Positions 28,136 through 37,563 of a stretch of DNA of 64,000 nt are shown piece after piece (the first letter of the stretch is position 1; every line of letters begins with the position of its first letter). The position numbers were made by a program, and so were the translations under genes. Where the stretch lies: assembly GCA_019911965.1 (NCBI GenBank), contig JAIOJF010000011.1, positions 28,852 through 92,851 of the forward strand, read 5' to 3'. The notes beneath the pieces are model-generated. The model was not told the origin of the DNA and ran no database searches. It worked only from the letters and a program-made list of their open reading frames with translations. The stretch is from Paracoccaceae bacterium. GTDB taxonomy: Bacteria > Pseudomonadota > Alphaproteobacteria > Rhodobacterales > Rhodobacteraceae.

Positions 28136-28909
28136 TCAATTCGGGTCGTTTTCACGCCTGGCCAGCGTGCGGATCACGCCATGCCAGGTGCGGATATCGG
28201 CATCGGTCATTTCCATGCGGCTGAACAGGTTGCGCAGCGAGATTGCCATGCTTTCGGCCTTGTGGTCGGGCCAGAAAAATCCGCGCTGATCGAGACTGGC
28301 ATGCAAGCGTTCGTAGAGCTTTTCCACCTCGATCTGGCTGGCGCGGCGCGCGCCCGCCATCTCCAGCACTTCGGGTGGCACGGCCTCGCCTGCCCGCCGC
28401 CATTCATAGGCCATGAGCAATACGCATTGCGCGAGGTTGAGCGAGCCGAAGGCCGGGTTGACCGGCACCGATACGATGGCATTGGCCCGCATCACATCGG
28501 CGTTTTCCAGCCCTGCCCGTTCCGGGCCGAACAGGATCGCCACTTTCTGGCCTTCGCCCGCCAGGGCGCGGGTCTGCGCCATCGCGCGTTCGGGTGTCAC
28601 CACCGGCTTGGTCAGGCCGCGCGGCCGCGCGGTGGTGGCAAAAACATAAGAGCAATCGGCCAGCGCGGCAGGCAGATCGTCGCGGACCTGCAGATTGTCC
28701 AGTACCTGCGCCGCACCGCTGGCGGTGGCCACCGCGGCCGGGTTGGGCCAGCCATCGCGCGGCGCCACCAGCCGCATCCGGTCCAGCCCGAAATTCCACA
28801 TTGCCCGCGCCGCCGCGCCGATGTTTTCGCCCAGTTGCGGGCGCACCAGCACGAATGCGGGTTGCTGGCCCTGCCAGCCCTCGGCCCTGGCGTGATCGGT
28901 GCCGGCCAT
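28136..28909 (-). CDS. trmJ: TrmJ-like tRNA/rRNA 2'-O-methyltransferase
   Basis: A 257-residue SPOUT methyltransferase. The N terminus FVLVRPQLGENIGAAARAMWNFG has the family's NIGxxARAMxNFG signature. LFGPERAGLENADV and SLNLAQCVLLMAYEW form the knotted AdoMet site. TrmJ methylates position 32 of tRNAs. The downstream helical extension also fits TrmJ. Confidence 0.88.
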   Translation of the reverse strand: MAGTDHARAEGWQGQQPAFVLVRPQLGENIGAAARAMWNFGLDRMRLVAPRDGWPNPAAVATASGAAQVLDNLQVRDDLPAALADCSYVFATTARPRGLTKPVVTPERAMAQTRALAGEGQKVAILFGPERAGLENADVMRANAIVSVPVNPAFGSLNLAQCVLLMAYEWRRAGEAVPPEVLEMAGARRASQIEVEKLYERLHASLDQRGFFWPDHKAESMAISLRNLFSRMEMTDADIRTWHGVIRTLARRENDPN

Positions 28910-28981
28910 GAAAGACGCTCCTCAAACCTTCGCAGGGGTGATAGACCGCAGACAAGTCGGACGCAAGCAAGGGAGGGGCGG

Positions 28982-29311
28982 ATGGCCTATGATGAAGGAC
29001 TGGCGCAGATGATGCGCGACGATCTGGCGGCGGTTGACGGTATTGCCGAAAAGAAGATGTTCGGCGGCATCGCCTTCATGTTGCATGGCAACATGCTGTG
29101 CGGTGTCCACAAGGGCGGCGCGATGTTCCGTGTCGGCAAGGCGAACGAGGCCGCGGCGCAGGCAATTGACGGGGTATCGGACCTTGCTTTCACCGGGCGC
29201 AAGATGGGCGGCATGGTCGATCTCGGCGATGCCGGCATGGAGGATGACAGCACCCGCGCCGCCCTGATGGCGCTGGCGCTGGATTTCGTTGGCGGCTTGC
29301 CTGCCAGGTAA
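28982..29311 (+). CDS. TfoX N-terminal-domain protein
   Basis: A 109-residue protein matching the TfoX N-terminal domain: KKMFGGIAFMLHGNMLCGV near residue 25 and a later PFR-like FTGRKMGGMVDL segment. Despite the name, isolated TfoX_N proteins are not proven competence regulators; many are of unknown role. The start at 28982 has GGGAGGGGCGG in front. It diverges from trmJ. Confidence 0.85.
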   Translation: MAYDEGLAQMMRDDLAAVDGIAEKKMFGGIAFMLHGNMLCGVHKGGAMFRVGKANEAAAQAIDGVSDLAFTGRKMGGMVDLGDAGMEDDSTRAALMALALDFVGGLPAR

Positions 29312-29354
29312 GGCGGCGATATGAGGGGCGGCAGACCAGCCGGAGGCAGTTATC

Positions 29355-29975
29355 ATGGCACAATCAGAGCGCCCGCAACTCTACCTGATTTCGCCGCCCG
29401 ACCTGGAACTGGTCCGATTTGGCGATATGCTGGCAGCGATCCTGGATGCAACCGACGTCGCCTGTTTCCGCCTGGCGCTGGCGTCGGGCGATGAGGATCA
29501 CGTTGCCCGCAGCGCCGATGCGATGCGCGAGATCTGCCACGCCCGCGACGTGGCCATCGTGATCGACCGCCATTTCCGGCTGGTGCAGAGGCTGGGGCTG
29601 GACGGAGTTCACCTCGGCGACGGGCTGCACCGGTTGCGCGATATCCGCAAGGACCTGGGCGCGGATGCGATCATCGGCAGCCATTGCGGCACCTCGCGCC
29701 ATGCCGGCATGACCGCCGGCGAGGCCGGGGCGGATTATGTCGCATTCGGCCCGGTTGCCGCGTCGGCGCTGGGCGATGGCTCGGTCGCCGGGTTCGATCT
29801 GTTCGAGTGGTGGTCGGAAATGATCGAGGTGCCGGTGGTCGCCGAGGGCGGCCTGAACCTCGCACTGGTTGAAACGCTCGCCCCGGTGACCGACTTTTTC
29901 GCCGTCGGGGCCGAGATATGGGCCAGCGATGCCCCTCTGAAAGCGTTGCAGGAATTGCTGGCCCCGCTCGGCTGA
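29355..29975 (+). CDS. Thiamine-phosphate-synthase-like protein (ThiE family)
   Basis: A 206-residue TIM-barrel protein of the ThiE/TenI family. Features include IVIDRHFRL (normally NDR), GVHLGDG, IGSHCGTSRH (normally GxSxH), YVAFGPVAAS and VVAEGGLNL. Bona fide ThiE joins HMP-PP and HET-P. Here the phosphate- and substrate-contacting motifs deviate, so it may be a TenI-like relative rather than the main ThiE. It follows the TfoX-like gene by 43 bp. Confidence 0.75.
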   Translation: MAQSERPQLYLISPPDLELVRFGDMLAAILDATDVACFRLALASGDEDHVARSADAMREICHARDVAIVIDRHFRLVQRLGLDGVHLGDGLHRLRDIRKDLGADAIIGSHCGTSRHAGMTAGEAGADYVAFGPVAASALGDGSVAGFDLFEWWSEMIEVPVVAEGGLNLALVETLAPVTDFFAVGAEIWASDAPLKALQELLAPLG

Positions 29976-29981
29976 GGACCG

Positions 29982-30806
29982 TCAGGCCGGGCCGATCCGG
30001 GATTCCAGATCGGCGCGCACCGCGGCTTCGCAATGCTGCGCCAGCGCCTTGCGGGAGGGGAAATCCGTTACGCTGACGGGTTCGTGGAACACGATCTCGA
30101 CCCCGCCGCGGCGTTTCGCGCCCAGGGTCTTCAGGAAATGCGGCGCGAAATCCATATCGCCCCACCAGCCGTAGAACCGCGCCTCCTCGCCGTCCGGGGC
30201 GAGATAGATCACGGTAACCGGCTGAATCCACATCGTTTCCGCCAGCTCCGGGGCGTAGAAGGCGGCGAACAGGGTCGATTTGAACCTCAGCACCCGGCGG
30301 CTGTCGGTCGAGGTGCCTTCGGGGAAGAATAGCAGGCGATCCCCGGCCAGAAGTCGGCTTTCAAACTGCGATTTATGCCTGGCCGCATGGCTTGCCTTGC
30401 GCTCGATGAATACGGTGCCGGTGGCCCGTGCCACCAGCCCGATGGCCGGCCATTTCGAGACCTCGGCCTTGGAGACGAAATAGACCCGTTGCGCGGCGTT
30501 CAGCACGAAGATGTCCAGCCACGAGGAATGGTTCGCCACCACCGCGCCGCGATGGCGCATCGGCTTGCCGAAGCTGCGCAGCCGGATGCGCAGGATGAAC
30601 AGGCAGGCAATGCAGGCGGCCTGCACGATGAAGGGCGAGACCGGGCGCTTGCCGAACGGCGATTCCAGCAGCCGCACCAGCGCCAGAACCACCATCAGGC
30701 CGTAGATCACGATGGCGATCAGGATCAGCCGCACGACCGCCAGCGCCCATCCCATCGGGCCAAGCCGGAAGGTTCCCGGCGGCTCGTCGCTTTCCCACAG
30801 CGTCAC
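29982..30806 (-). CDS. olsA: Lysophospholipid-type acyltransferase, probably OlsA
   Basis: A 274-residue PlsC-family acyltransferase. Two N-terminal membrane segments span about residues 20-70. The catalytic NHSSWLD block (HX4D) is near residue 93 and FPEGTSTD near 170. In ornithine-lipid synthesis OlsA adds the second, ester-linked fatty acid to the lyso-ornithine lipid made by OlsB. The GTG start at 30806 overlaps the olsB stop (GTGA), which also fixes the start and supports coupling. Confidence 0.88.
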   Translation of the reverse strand: MTLWESDEPPGTFRLGPMGWALAVVRLILIAIVIYGLMVVLALVRLLESPFGKRPVSPFIVQAACIACLFILRIRLRSFGKPMRHRGAVVANHSSWLDIFVLNAAQRVYFVSKAEVSKWPAIGLVARATGTVFIERKASHAARHKSQFESRLLAGDRLLFFPEGTSTDSRRVLRFKSTLFAAFYAPELAETMWIQPVTVIYLAPDGEEARFYGWWGDMDFAPHFLKTLGAKRRGGVEIVFHEPVSVTDFPSRKALAQHCEAAVRADLESRIGPA

Positions 30807-31600
30807 CGCCGCGCCTCGCTGCGCCTGGCATAGGCGGCCATGTGGCGTTGCGACATGCTGACGGTATCCATCATCAAAAACACATCCGTGGTGTTGAAAT
30901 TGCGGTCGATATAGGCGCCGTCGCCGATATGGCCGCCCAGCCGCAGATAGGCCTTGATCAGCGCCGGGGTCTGCGCCATTGCCGCCACCCGGTCGATCCG
31001 CTCGGGCGGGATCAGGTCCAGCGACTGGTAATGGCCGTCGCGCACCCGCACCCGGATATCGGCCGGTGCCAGGTGATGGTGATGCAGATAGGACAGCGAT
31101 TGCGCGATGCGGTCGATCTCGGTGCCGTGAAACGAGGCGACGCCGAACAGGATTTCGATCCCGTGATCCAGCACGTAAGCCCCCAGCGCGTTCCACAGCA
31201 GGTACATCGCCACCCCGCCGCGATGCTGGGCATCGACGCAGGAACGCCCCAGTTCCAGCAGGTTGCGCCCGGTGGAAATCAGCGGCGTCAGGTCGTATTC
31301 GGCGTTTGAATAAAACCCCTTCCCCTTTAACGCCACCTGGCTGCGCAACAGCCGGTACACCCCAACCACGTGATCCAGCGCCTCGGGGTCGCGGCGACGG
31401 TCGATCAGGATCATGTGGTCATAAAGATCGTCGAAATCGTCGCTTTCCAGCCGCCGCGCGTGATCCACCGTCGGCCCGGTCGCGCCCAGTTCCTCGACAA
31501 AGACCCGGTAGCGCAGCCGCTGCGCCGCCAGCAGCTCGGCCTCGGATTCGGCGATCTTCAACAGGAAATGCCGTTCTTCCGATTTCAGGTTTGATGCCAT
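30803..31600 (-). CDS. olsB: L-ornithine N-alpha-acyltransferase (OlsB)
   Basis: A 265-residue GNAT-type acyltransferase that attaches a 3-hydroxyacyl group to ornithine, the first step of phosphate-free ornithine membrane lipids. Conserved features include LRYRVFVEELGA near residue 35, VVGVYRLLRS, ELGRSCVDAQHRGGVAMYLLW and FGVASFHGTE. The start MASNLKSEERHF at 31600 is chosen over 31705. It overlaps olsA by 4 bp. Confidence 0.9.
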   Translation of the reverse strand: MASNLKSEERHFLLKIAESEAELLAAQRLRYRVFVEELGATGPTVDHARRLESDDFDDLYDHMILIDRRRDPEALDHVVGVYRLLRSQVALKGKGFYSNAEYDLTPLISTGRNLLELGRSCVDAQHRGGVAMYLLWNALGAYVLDHGIEILFGVASFHGTEIDRIAQSLSYLHHHHLAPADIRVRVRDGHYQSLDLIPPERIDRVAAMAQTPALIKAYLRLGGHIGDGAYIDRNFNTTDVFLMMDTVSMSQRHMAAYARRSEARR

Positions 31601-31735
31601 CGGCCGGCGTTGCCCATCAGCGATTGAAGTTGCGGGCTGTTTAGGCGTTCCGCCGGCGAATGGCAACTCAGGGCGTAGGGGCGGCATCATGAGTTGAAAT
31701 ACCACCCAAGGTTGTTTATCCTGATGTCCATTACC

Positions 31736-31915
31736 CTAATTGCGCCCATGCGGAACAGGAATCAGGCGGATGTTCTCAGACAGGATCACGATCTTGCCGC
31801 GATGCTCGAAATTGACGGTGATGCGCTCGCCGATCACCGATTGCACCTGGCCCAGCCCCCAATCGGCATGGTCCGGCGTTTCCACCAGATCGCCCGGCTC
31901 GAAGGCAAATGCCAT
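31736..31915 (-). CDS. DUF3553 small protein
   Basis: A 59-residue protein. The core EPGDLVETPDHADWGLGQVQSV resembles the CarD/Tudor-like beta-barrel motif where UvrD-type helicases contact RNA polymerase; DUF3553 proteins share it. AAAGGGTGG precedes the ATG at 31915. It lies back to back with chpT, 38 bp between starts. The function is not established. Confidence 0.85.
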   Translation of the reverse strand: MAFAFEPGDLVETPDHADWGLGQVQSVIGERITVNFEHRGKIVILSENIRLIPVPHGRN

Positions 31916-31953
31916 GTCTGTTCCACCCTTTCGCAAATTCCGGGCCGCACACC

Positions 31954-32553
31954 ATGTTTCATGATCGCCAGGCTCTGGCCGACCTGATCGGTTCGCGTAT
32001 CTGCCATGACCTGATAAGCCCTTTGGGCGCAATCAGCAACGGGCTGGAGCTGATGTCGATGTCCGGCGTCGCCCCCACCCCGGAGATGGAGCTGATCGCC
32101 GAAAGCATCGCCAGCGCCAATTCCAAGATACGGTTCTTTCGCATCGCCTATGGCCGCGCCCCGCATGGTGCGACACTGGCGCGCGGCGAAATCCTGTCGG
32201 TGCTGGGGGATTACTTTCACGGCGGGCGGCTCCGCATCGACTGGCAGCCAACGCGCGAATTGCAGCGCCGCGAGGTCAAGCTGGCCTTTCTGGCGCTGCA
32301 ATGTCTGGAAACCGCGCTGCCGTTCGGCGGCGACATCCGGATCGCCTGTGACGACGGGCGCTGGGAGCTTGCGGCACATACAGCACGGCTGCGGCTGGTT
32401 CCGGAAAGCTGGGACATCCTGCACGGCAGCGAAGCCGAGCAGGAAAACCCGGCCGCCGCCGTCCAGTTCATGCTGCTGGCAATCCTGACCGAGTTTCGCA
32501 AACCCGCCCTGAAGGTCGAGACCGGCGAAACCACCGTGACCATCCGTTTCTGA
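31954..32553 (+). CDS. chpT: ChpT histidine phosphotransferase
   Basis: A 199-residue homologue of Caulobacter ChpT, which carries phosphate from the kinase CckA to CtrA and CpdR and so controls the cell cycle, or motility and gene transfer in Rhodobacterales. The dimerisation helix hairpin has the H box LIGSRICHDLISPLGAISNGLE with the phosphohistidine at about residue 18. A degenerate GHKL-like ATPase domain lacking ATP-binding boxes follows, as in the family. The start at 31954 is chosen over 31909. Confidence 0.92.
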   Translation: MFHDRQALADLIGSRICHDLISPLGAISNGLELMSMSGVAPTPEMELIAESIASANSKIRFFRIAYGRAPHGATLARGEILSVLGDYFHGGRLRIDWQPTRELQRREVKLAFLALQCLETALPFGGDIRIACDDGRWELAAHTARLRLVPESWDILHGSEAEQENPAAAVQFMLLAILTEFRKPALKVETGETTVTIRF

Positions 32554-32664
32554 CACCGACACCGCGCTTGACAGGCCGGGCGAGCCGAAGGCACTCTGCC
32601 GCAAGGCCACTGGCACCGGGGCGCCAACCGGGGCTGCGACCATTACGCATCGAAAGGGCGCGAC

Positions 32665-33369
32665 ATGACGCAGCGAATTGTTCTGGTTTGCCACCAGATC
32701 CCGGAAATGGACGACCGGGCCTCCAATCATCTGGCCAGTCTCGGCTACCGGCTGGACTGGAAAGTGCCATGCAAGGGCGACAGCCTTGGCCCGGTGACAC
32801 CCGATACCGCCGGAACCTTCGTTTACGGCGGCAAGTACTGCATCACCGATATCCCCGAAATGCCATTCCTGCAGGATGAAATCCGCTGGCTGAAGGCCTG
32901 CATCGCCGCCAAGCTGCCGGTTCTGGGCATCTGTCAGGGCGCGCAGATGATCGCGCATATCCTGGGGGCCGAGGTCGGCCCGCATCCCGATGGCTGGCAC
33001 GAATTCGGCTATTACCCGGTCGCGCCAACCGCCGAAGGCTGCGATTTCCTGCCCGAAACCCTGCATATGACCCAGGCGCATTTCCACCAGTTCCAGATCC
33101 CCGACGGCGCGGTGCATCTTGCCCGCTCTGCACTGTTCGACAACCAGGCCTTTCGCTGGGGCGAGCGTGTCTACGGGCTGCAATTCCACCCCGAGGTTAC
33201 CCCGGAAGGCTTTCGCCGCTGGCAGGATGCCGACTGGCAGGCCGGGGTCTACGCAAAGCCGGGCGTGCAGCCGCGCGCCGAACAGGACCAGTCATGCGCC
33301 AGCCATGACGGCGCGATGGATCGCTGGTTCCGCGGCTTTCTGGACGATCTGTTCGGACCGGCGGACTGA
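32665..33369 (+). CDS. Class I glutamine amidotransferase
   Basis: A 234-residue stand-alone glutaminase-fold protein. The nucleophile cysteine is in VLGICQGAQMIAHILGA near residue 89, and the histidine-glutamate pair is in GLQFHPEVT near residue 172. Related proteins include GuaA-like amidotransferases of gamma-glutamyl metabolism and C26 hydrolases. No synthetase partner adjoins it. An EamA transporter follows 6 bp later, so the two may share a transcript. Confidence 0.85.
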   Translation: MTQRIVLVCHQIPEMDDRASNHLASLGYRLDWKVPCKGDSLGPVTPDTAGTFVYGGKYCITDIPEMPFLQDEIRWLKACIAAKLPVLGICQGAQMIAHILGAEVGPHPDGWHEFGYYPVAPTAEGCDFLPETLHMTQAHFHQFQIPDGAVHLARSALFDNQAFRWGERVYGLQFHPEVTPEGFRRWQDADWQAGVYAKPGVQPRAEQDQSCASHDGAMDRWFRGFLDDLFGPAD

Positions 33370-33375
33370 TCCAGA

Positions 33376-34269
33376 ATGACGCCTTATTTCAAAGGCTTCC
33401 TGATCACGCTGGCGGGTGTTGTACTGATCTCGCCCGACACGTTGCTGATCCGCCTGATCGACGCCGGTACGTTCACCCAATTGTTCTGGCGCGGATTGCT
33501 GAGCGGGATCGTTGTGCTGGCGGGCTTCGCCGTGCTGACCGGACGCGATGCGCCGGTGCGGCTGTTGAAAATCGGCTGGCCGGGTTTTTGGATCGCGCTG
33601 ATCTTCAGCACCGGAACCTTGTGTTTCATCTATTCCGCCACTCATACGCTGATTGCAAACACGCTGTTCATCGCTTCGACATCACCGGTTTTCGCGGCTC
33701 TGATCTCGGTCGTATTCCTGCGCGAATCCGTATCCTTGCGCATCTGGGCGACCATCGTAGTCACGCTCGGCGGTATCGGGGTAATCGCGTCGGGAAGTAT
33801 CGACGCCACCGGAGGCGCGTCAGGCGGCAATCTTGACGGCGATCTGGCTGCACTTGGCGCGGCCCTGTCGCTGGCGGCGACATTCGCCATCGCGCGTGCG
33901 AACCGCACGGCCAGCATGGTGCCCGCGACCGGCCTTGCGGGATTGCTAAGCGCCGCGATTGCCGCCAGCCTGGCCCCGACACTGGCGGTTCCCGCGGATG
34001 ACTGGCTGTGGCTGGCGCTGCTGGGGCTGATCGTGGCACCGGGCGGTTTCGCGCTGCTGGCCACCGGGCCGCGCTATCTGCCGGCCCCGGATGTCAGCCT
34101 GTTGTTGCTGCTGGAGGCATTGCTGGGGCCGCTCCTGGTCTGGCTGGTCCTTGCCGAATTCCCCGGCCACCGCACGCTGATCGGCGGTGGTATCGTGCTG
34201 GCGGCAATGGTCGTCAGCAACCTGGCCGGGTGGCGTCAGGCCAGGGCGCAGGCGCGAAAAGCCGTCTAA
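33376..34269 (+). CDS. EamA/DMT-family transporter
   Basis: A 297-residue membrane protein with ten predicted segments in two EamA repeats, and little soluble sequence. The second helix region WRGLLSGIVVLAG and the end-of-repeat FIASTSPVFAALIS segments are typical. Drug/metabolite transporters usually export amino acids or metabolites; the substrate is unknown. It overlaps the convergent carbonic anhydrase gene by 4 bp. Confidence 0.85.
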   Translation: MTPYFKGFLITLAGVVLISPDTLLIRLIDAGTFTQLFWRGLLSGIVVLAGFAVLTGRDAPVRLLKIGWPGFWIALIFSTGTLCFIYSATHTLIANTLFIASTSPVFAALISVVFLRESVSLRIWATIVVTLGGIGVIASGSIDATGGASGGNLDGDLAALGAALSLAATFAIARANRTASMVPATGLAGLLSAAIAASLAPTLAVPADDWLWLALLGLIVAPGGFALLATGPRYLPAPDVSLLLLLEALLGPLLVWLVLAEFPGHRTLIGGGIVLAAMVVSNLAGWRQARAQARKAV

Positions 34270-34799
34270 CCTTGAACCGGCACCAGCCCGGCGCGGAACC
34301 GGCGCATGCTTTGCATGTAGTGATCCGCCGACCATGCCAGCCGCGCAATCGCCTTGTCGTCCAACTCGCGGATCACCTTGCCGGGGCTGCCCATCACCAG
34401 CGAATTGTCCGGGATCACCTTGCCTTCGGTCACCAGCGCACCTGCGCCGATCAGGCAGTTGCGGCCGATCTTCGCGCCGTTCAGGATGGTCGCGGACATG
34501 CCGATCAGCGTGTTGTCACCGATCTCGCAGCCATGCAGCATCGCGCGGTGGCCCACCGTGCAATTGTTCCCGATCAGGCAGGGAAAGCCCGGATCGGCAT
34601 GCAGCACGCTGTTTTCCTGGATATTCGTGCCATTCCCGATGCGGATGATCTCCTGGTCGCCGCGAATGGCGGCACCGAACCAGATGCCCACGCCCGAACC
34701 GATGCCGACATCGCCCGCCACATGCGCCCCGGGCGCGATCCAGTAATCCCCGTCATCCGGCAGGCCCGGTGAAACACCATCCAGTGCGTAAAGCGTCAT
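34266..34799 (-). CDS. Gamma carbonic anhydrase family protein
   Basis: A 177-residue left-handed beta-helix protein with hexapeptide repeats. Three zinc-ligand histidines fit the family: one in ENSVLHADP and two in [17 protein letters not shown]. The catalytic glutamate loop of Cam-type enzymes is absent, as in most bacterial YrdA/CaiE-like members. It overlaps gmk by 4 bp on the same strand. Confidence 0.9.
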   Translation of the reverse strand: MTLYALDGVSPGLPDDGDYWIAPGAHVAGDVGIGSGVGIWFGAAIRGDQEIIRIGNGTNIQENSVLHADPGFPCLIGNNCTVGHRAMLHGCEIGDNTLIGMSATILNGAKIGRNCLIGAGALVTEGKVIPDNSLVMGSPGKVIRELDDKAIARLAWSADHYMQSMRRFRAGLVPVQG

Positions 34800-35446
34800 G
34801 TCTTCAGACCTTCAAATTCCGTGTTGAGATTGCGCACATGCCCGACCAGATCGGGCCTGCGGTTGCGTTTCAGGCGTTCCGCCATAAGGATCGTCTTCAG
34901 CGCCGCGTCGCATGTGTCCAGATCGTCATTGATCAAGACGTAGTCATATTCCGCCCAATGGCTGATCTCGGCCTGCGATTTGGACATCCGCGCCGCGATC
35001 ACCCCGGGCGAATCCTGTCCGCGCGTGTTCAGACGGCGTTCCAGTTCCGCGATCGACGGCGGCAGGATGAAGATCGACACAACCGCATCCTTCAGCGCCG
35101 AATTGGTCACCTGCTGGCCGCCCTGCCAGTCGATATCGAACAGAACGTCGCGCCCGTCCGCAATCGCCGCCTCAACGGGGCCTTTCGGCGAGCCGTAGAA
35201 ATTACCGAACACTTCGGCATGTTCCAGCATCTCGCCGGCCTCGACCATCGCCAGGAATTCCGGCCGTGAGCGGAAGTAATATTCGCGCCCGTCCACCTCG
35301 CCCGGACGCGGGGGCCGGGTGGTGGCGGAGACCGAGAAACTCAGGGTCTCGTCCCACTGCATCAGCCGGCGCGCCAGTGTCGACTTGCCCGCCCCGGATG
35401 GCGACGACAGGATGATCAGCAGGCCGCGTCGTTTTACCGGTTTCAT
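34796..35446 (-). CDS. gmk: Guanylate kinase
   Basis: Phosphorylates GMP to GDP. 216 residues, the usual length. The P loop [15 protein letters not shown] is at about residues 14-28. [21 protein letters not shown] binds GMP, and [12 protein letters not shown] is the Walker B region. It lies 1 bp after yicC, a common pairing. Confidence 0.97.
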   Translation of the reverse strand: MKPVKRRGLLIILSSPSGAGKSTLARRLMQWDETLSFSVSATTRPPRPGEVDGREYYFRSRPEFLAMVEAGEMLEHAEVFGNFYGSPKGPVEAAIADGRDVLFDIDWQGGQQVTNSALKDAVVSIFILPPSIAELERRLNTRGQDSPGVIAARMSKSQAEISHWAEYDYVLINDDLDTCDAALKTILMAERLKRNRRPDLVGHVRNLNTEFEGLKT

Positions 35447-35447
35447 G

Positions 35448-36341
35448 TCATTCCACGTTCTGAACCTGCTCGCGCATCTGGTCGATCACGGTCTTCAGGT
35501 CAAGCCCGATCCGCGTCAGATCGGTTGAGCCGGATTTTGAACAGAGCGTATTGGCCTCGCGGTTGAATTCCTGCATCAGGAAATCGAACTTGCGCCCGAC
35601 CGGACCCTTTGCCGACAGCAAATCCGCCGCCGCCGCGATATGCGCATCCAGCCGGTCCAGTTCCTCGGCAATGTCGGCCTTGACCGCCAGCATCGCCAGT
35701 TCCTGGGCCACGCGGCCCTCGTCGGCCCCGTCGGAATTGTCCAGCACCAGCGCCAGATTGGCCTGCAGGGTCTGGCGCATCGTTGCCAGCCGGTCGCGGG
35801 CGGCGTCGCGTGCTGCAGCCACCAAGGACGTGATTTCGGCCAGTTGCGCGGTCAGGACCCCGTGGAGCGCCCGACCTTCATCCGCACGCGCGGCAACAAA
35901 GGCCCGCACCAGCGGCACCACCTCGGCCTTCAGCGCTTGAACAAGGGCGCGATGCCCCTCCTCGCCGGTTTCCGCCGTGTCCAGCACACCGCGCAAGGCC
36001 AGGATTTCGGCGGCAGTCGAGGCCCGCAGATGCAGTCCATGATCCTCGGCCCGGGTCTCCACCGTTTTCAGCGCCGCCAGAACCTTGGCAAGCTGGTCGT
36101 CGTTCAGCGTGGTTGCCGAGCCTGAAGTATCCGTCTGCAACCGAAGGCCAAGCGTGACATTGCCGCGTGCAAGCCTTTCCGAGAAGGTGCGGCGCACAAC
36201 CTGTTCGAGATCATCCAGCCCTTCGGGCAGTCGCAACCGCAGATCCAGCCCGCGGGCATTCACGCTGCGCACTTCCCAGGCCCATCTGGCTCCCTCGGCT
36301 GCACCCTTCAGCGCCGCGAATCCGGTCATAGAATTAACCAT
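35448..36341 (-). CDS. yicC: YicC-family endoribonuclease
   Basis: A 297-residue YicC protein, starting MVNSMTGFA as in relatives and ending with [13 protein letters not shown] followed by [17 protein letters not shown], the family's C-terminal DUF1732 signature. E. coli YicC is an RNase linked to small RNA turnover. The ATG at 36341 follows an AT-rich promoter-like stretch. It is in operon with gmk and the carbonic anhydrase. Confidence 0.92.
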   Translation of the reverse strand: MVNSMTGFAALKGAAEGARWAWEVRSVNARGLDLRLRLPEGLDDLEQVVRRTFSERLARGNVTLGLRLQTDTSGSATTLNDDQLAKVLAALKTVETRAEDHGLHLRASTAAEILALRGVLDTAETGEEGHRALVQALKAEVVPLVRAFVAARADEGRALHGVLTAQLAEITSLVAAARDAARDRLATMRQTLQANLALVLDNSDGADEGRVAQELAMLAVKADIAEELDRLDAHIAAAADLLSAKGPVGRKFDFLMQEFNREANTLCSKSGSTDLTRIGLDLKTVIDQMREQVQNVE

Positions 36342-36489
36342 TTAACAGTTTTTGCCTCACTTTTCGGCGCATTTTCTGCGATATTAAGAAATAGGTAAGC
36401 TTTGCGAAGATAGGGTTAACAAATTCGACCCGGCTTCACAACACGGCTTCACCCTGGGAATGGGGGCTCGGCAATGCGGGAGACGGGCC

Positions 36490-37164
36490 ATGAGAGCGAC
36501 ATTTGGCGAAAGGGGTAACGTGACCGAACTGGCGCGTTACCGGACAAGCATGCGACATCCGGTTCTGACGGATCTGCTGGATCACTGGGAAAGCCTGCGA
36601 GCCGGGCGGATCGCGCCGCATCGCGCGGAAATCGATCCGCGCCGGATCGAGGACGTGCTGGAACATGCCTTCATCCTTGAGATGGTCGAGGACGGTGCAC
36701 CGCGGTTTCGCATCGCGGGCATGCATCTGTGCGATCTGATGGGCATGGAGATACGCACAATGCCCGCCGCATCCCTGTTCGCACCGTCAGATCGGGACCG
36801 GTTCAACGAGGTTCTCCAGCGCATCGTGTCGGTGCCGGAAATCGTGGAGCTTGACCTACTGCCGCAGATGCCGGGCGACGGGGGCGCGCAGATGCTGCTG
36901 CTGCCGGTCCGCAACGACAAGGGCGCGATCACCCGTATTCTGGGCGCATTGGTGGCGACAGGATTACCCGCCGAACGGCCGCAACGGTTTACCATAGCGG
37001 CAAGCCGGACGACCCGGATCATCGCGCAGGTGTTCGATCGGATCAACGAACCGGTCGCGGGATTTGCCGAACCGATGCTGGCCTATCAACCGGGGGCGCA
37101 TGCAATCGCCCGTCCGGCCAGGCAATCGCGCCCGCAACTTCGGCTGGTCAAGTCAGGGGACTGA
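36490..37164 (+). CDS. PAS-domain protein (PAS_5/DUF1457-like)
   Basis: A 224-residue protein in which HPVLTDLLDHWESLRAGRIAPHRAEIDPRRIEDVLEHAFILEM begins the alphaproteobacterial PAS_5 domain. The middle part (PRFRIAGMHLCDLMGMEIRTMP) is the PAS core. A short basic tail follows. Similar proteins are often regulators without an output domain. Two starts are plausible: ATG 36490 after GGGAGACGG, and GTG 36520 after GAAAGGGG. The second would trim 10 residues. It diverges from yicC with an AT-rich gap. Confidence 0.8.
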   Translation: MRATFGERGNVTELARYRTSMRHPVLTDLLDHWESLRAGRIAPHRAEIDPRRIEDVLEHAFILEMVEDGAPRFRIAGMHLCDLMGMEIRTMPAASLFAPSDRDRFNEVLQRIVSVPEIVELDLLPQMPGDGGAQMLLLPVRNDKGAITRILGALVATGLPAERPQRFTIAASRTTRIIAQVFDRINEPVAGFAEPMLAYQPGAHAIARPARQSRPQLRLVKSGD

Positions 37165-37363
37165 CGGCAGGTTTTCAAGCGGGGGTTTGACGCCATCTGC
37201 GGCTGGATTTCGGTCTGGAATTGCGCGCCCCTTTGTGTTCAGTAGCGGTCAAAGCGCTGCAAACTTTCACGCATTTCGATCTTTGGACAAGAAATCGCGG
37301 CACCGGATTTCCTGTCCGTTTACCGCGAAAAATCCGCAATCTCAGACGCTTGCAGGATGAAAC

Positions 37364-37475
37364 GATTGGCCGATTGGTCGATTGGTCGATTGGTCGATTG
37401 GTCGATTGGTCGATTGGTCGATTGGTCGATTGGTCGATTGGTCGATTGGTCGATTGGTCGATTGGTCGATTGGTC
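37364..37475. repeat. Tandem array of 14 octamers (GATTGGTC)
   Basis: Fourteen exact head-to-tail 8-bp units. The first is GATTGGCC and the remaining 13 are GATTGGTC with no other variation. The lack of drift implies recent slippage-driven expansion. As the unit is not a multiple of three, any gene reading through it would shift frame with copy number. No spacers, so not CRISPR. Confidence 0.97.
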
Positions 37476-37498
37476 GATGAAGCGGCCCCGGAATGCCC

Positions 37499-37538
37499 AA
37501 AAAAATCAAGCCCGACCAGCACTAACGCACTGGCCGGG
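37499..37538 (-). terminator. Terminator of the DAHP synthase gene
   Basis: Minus-strand hairpin CCCGGCCAG / CTGGTCGGG (one G-T pair, 37511-37538) followed by CTTGATTTTTTT, about 25 bp after the stop. Confidence 0.88.
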
Positions 37539-37563
37539 CCAGATTATTACAGAAACTTCCGGC

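Larger units (their letters stand above)
37165..37563. other. Intergenic region with octamer array
   Basis: Between the PAS gene and the convergent DAHP synthase gene. It contains the octamer array and the DAHP synthase terminator, both listed separately, and no convincing gene. Frames through the array only translate the repeat (for example IDQSTNRP). Confidence 0.6.

Noticed and set aside
32554..32664. Riboswitch upstream of the amidotransferase
   Set aside because: GC-rich with a possible TTGACA box, but no recognisable riboswitch core or terminator.
36384..36398. Possible CtrA site upstream of the PAS gene (TTAA-N7-GTAA)
   Set aside because: The second half-site is imperfect and a single weak match in AT-rich DNA is not evidence.
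37364..37475. CRISPR array
   Set aside because: The 8-bp units are contiguous with no spacers and no cas genes nearby.
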